64,000 nucleotides of DNA, taken from the NCBI GenBank assembly GCA_020848075.1, contig JADLAV010000064.1, positions 94,434 through 158,433 of the forward strand, in the 5' to 3' direction. The DNA comes from Burkholderiales bacterium (GTDB taxonomy: Bacteria > Pseudomonadota > Gammaproteobacteria > Burkholderiales > SG8-39). The position numbers and the translations under genes were made by a program. Positions 63,958 through 64,000 of the stretch are shown here, piece by piece (position 1 is the stretch's first letter; each line of letters begins with the position of its first letter). Under the pieces are notes generated by a model. The model searched no databases. It had not been told where the DNA came from and was given only the letters and a program-made list of their open reading frames with translations.

Positions 63958-64000
63958 CTACAACCGGATCTGCTGGATCAGGTCGAGTGCGCGCTGCTGC
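63958..64000 (-). CDS. possible 3' end of a minus-strand gene cut by window edge
   Basis: On the minus strand the frame QQRALDLIQQIRL ends at TAG (63960-63958) and is open to the window edge. It reads like a helical C-terminus, but 13 residues are too few to identify. The 80 bp between it and slmA (63878-63957) are distinctly more AT-rich and hold no other feature. Confidence 0.3.
   Translation of the reverse strand, partial: QQRALDLIQQIRL

Overview
This window is a GC-rich (by eye roughly two-thirds G+C) chromosomal segment, most likely from a betaproteobacterium of the Burkholderiales/Rhodocyclales type. Support comes from gene content and order: midA - pteridine reductase - DUF2272 lipoprotein - ttcA; metK - two lpxL-type acyltransferases - CoA-binding protein - dapF - DUF484 - xerC - dksA - hslVU; and argB - pyrimidine 5'-nucleotidase - slmA. 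A Bug/tripartite tricarboxylate transporter (TTT) set and an S-adenosylhomocysteine (SAH) riboswitch in front of ahcY also fit. No rRNA, tRNA, CRISPR array, prophage or insertion sequence was seen. Long antisense ORFs are common because of the GC content and were treated as shadows.

Region by region. 1-9.3 kb: a 5'-truncated GST overlapping an alpha/beta hydrolase, midA, a pteridine reductase, a DUF2272 lipoprotein, ttcA, an aryl-CoA ligase, a class V aminotransferase preceded in frame by a YdaS/Cro-type helix-turn-helix, and a TusE/DsrC-like protein with altered cysteines. 9.3-15 kb: an exported protein of unknown function coupled to an exported alpha/beta hydrolase, then ydbH-ynbE-ydbL (outer-membrane phospholipid transport type) with a SnoaL/NTF2-like gene. 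15-20.6 kb: a plus-strand run with a GlcG/HbpS protein, a Bug receptor, TctB, TctA, a Gfo/Idh/MocA dehydrogenase and a two-domain rhodanese. 20.8-30.6 kb: kup, then an aromatic-acid catabolic zone (galC- and galB-like genes, a dienelactone-hydrolase remnant, a 4,5-dihydroxyphthalate decarboxylase-like gene, a 3-hydroxybenzoate 6-monooxygenase-like gene, a DHDPS-family lyase and a molybdenum hydroxylase pair).

30.9-45.5 kb: a NUDIX-MBL fusion, a cold-shock gene, a 49-residue exported protein with a 16-nt match to the 16S anti-SD, an exported methyltransferase, asnS, a palindromic repeat, several conserved hypotheticals, an enoyl-CoA hydratase, an M20 peptidase, a threonine-dehydratase pseudogene, an Ada-type methyltransferase and a receiver-LuxR protein lacking its phospho-acceptor Asp. 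45.6-49.5 kb: the methyl-cycle genes metF, ahcY (SAH riboswitch plus terminator) and metK. 49.6-64 kb: lipid A acyltransferases, a frameshifted CoA-binding gene, dapF, DUF484, xerC, dksA with a long basic tail, an STAS-like protein, hslVU, a PP-loop/Cys-rich protein, hsp20 with a sigma-32-like promoter, argB, an M15 peptidase, a pyrimidine nucleotidase and slmA, which has a SlmA-site-like palindrome in front of it.

How the parts fit: metF, ahcY and metK supply and recycle methyl groups for the SAM-dependent methyltransferases. The TTT system plus the 18-31 kb enzymes look like uptake and breakdown of aromatic or di/tricarboxylic acids, although ring-cleavage genes are not in the window. I see no complete new defence or mobile system. 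The most unusual items are the HTH-aminotransferase ORF, the super-Shine-Dalgarno small gene, the Asp-less response regulator, the long-tailed DksA, the PP-loop/Cys-rich fusion, the slmA palindrome and three decayed genes.
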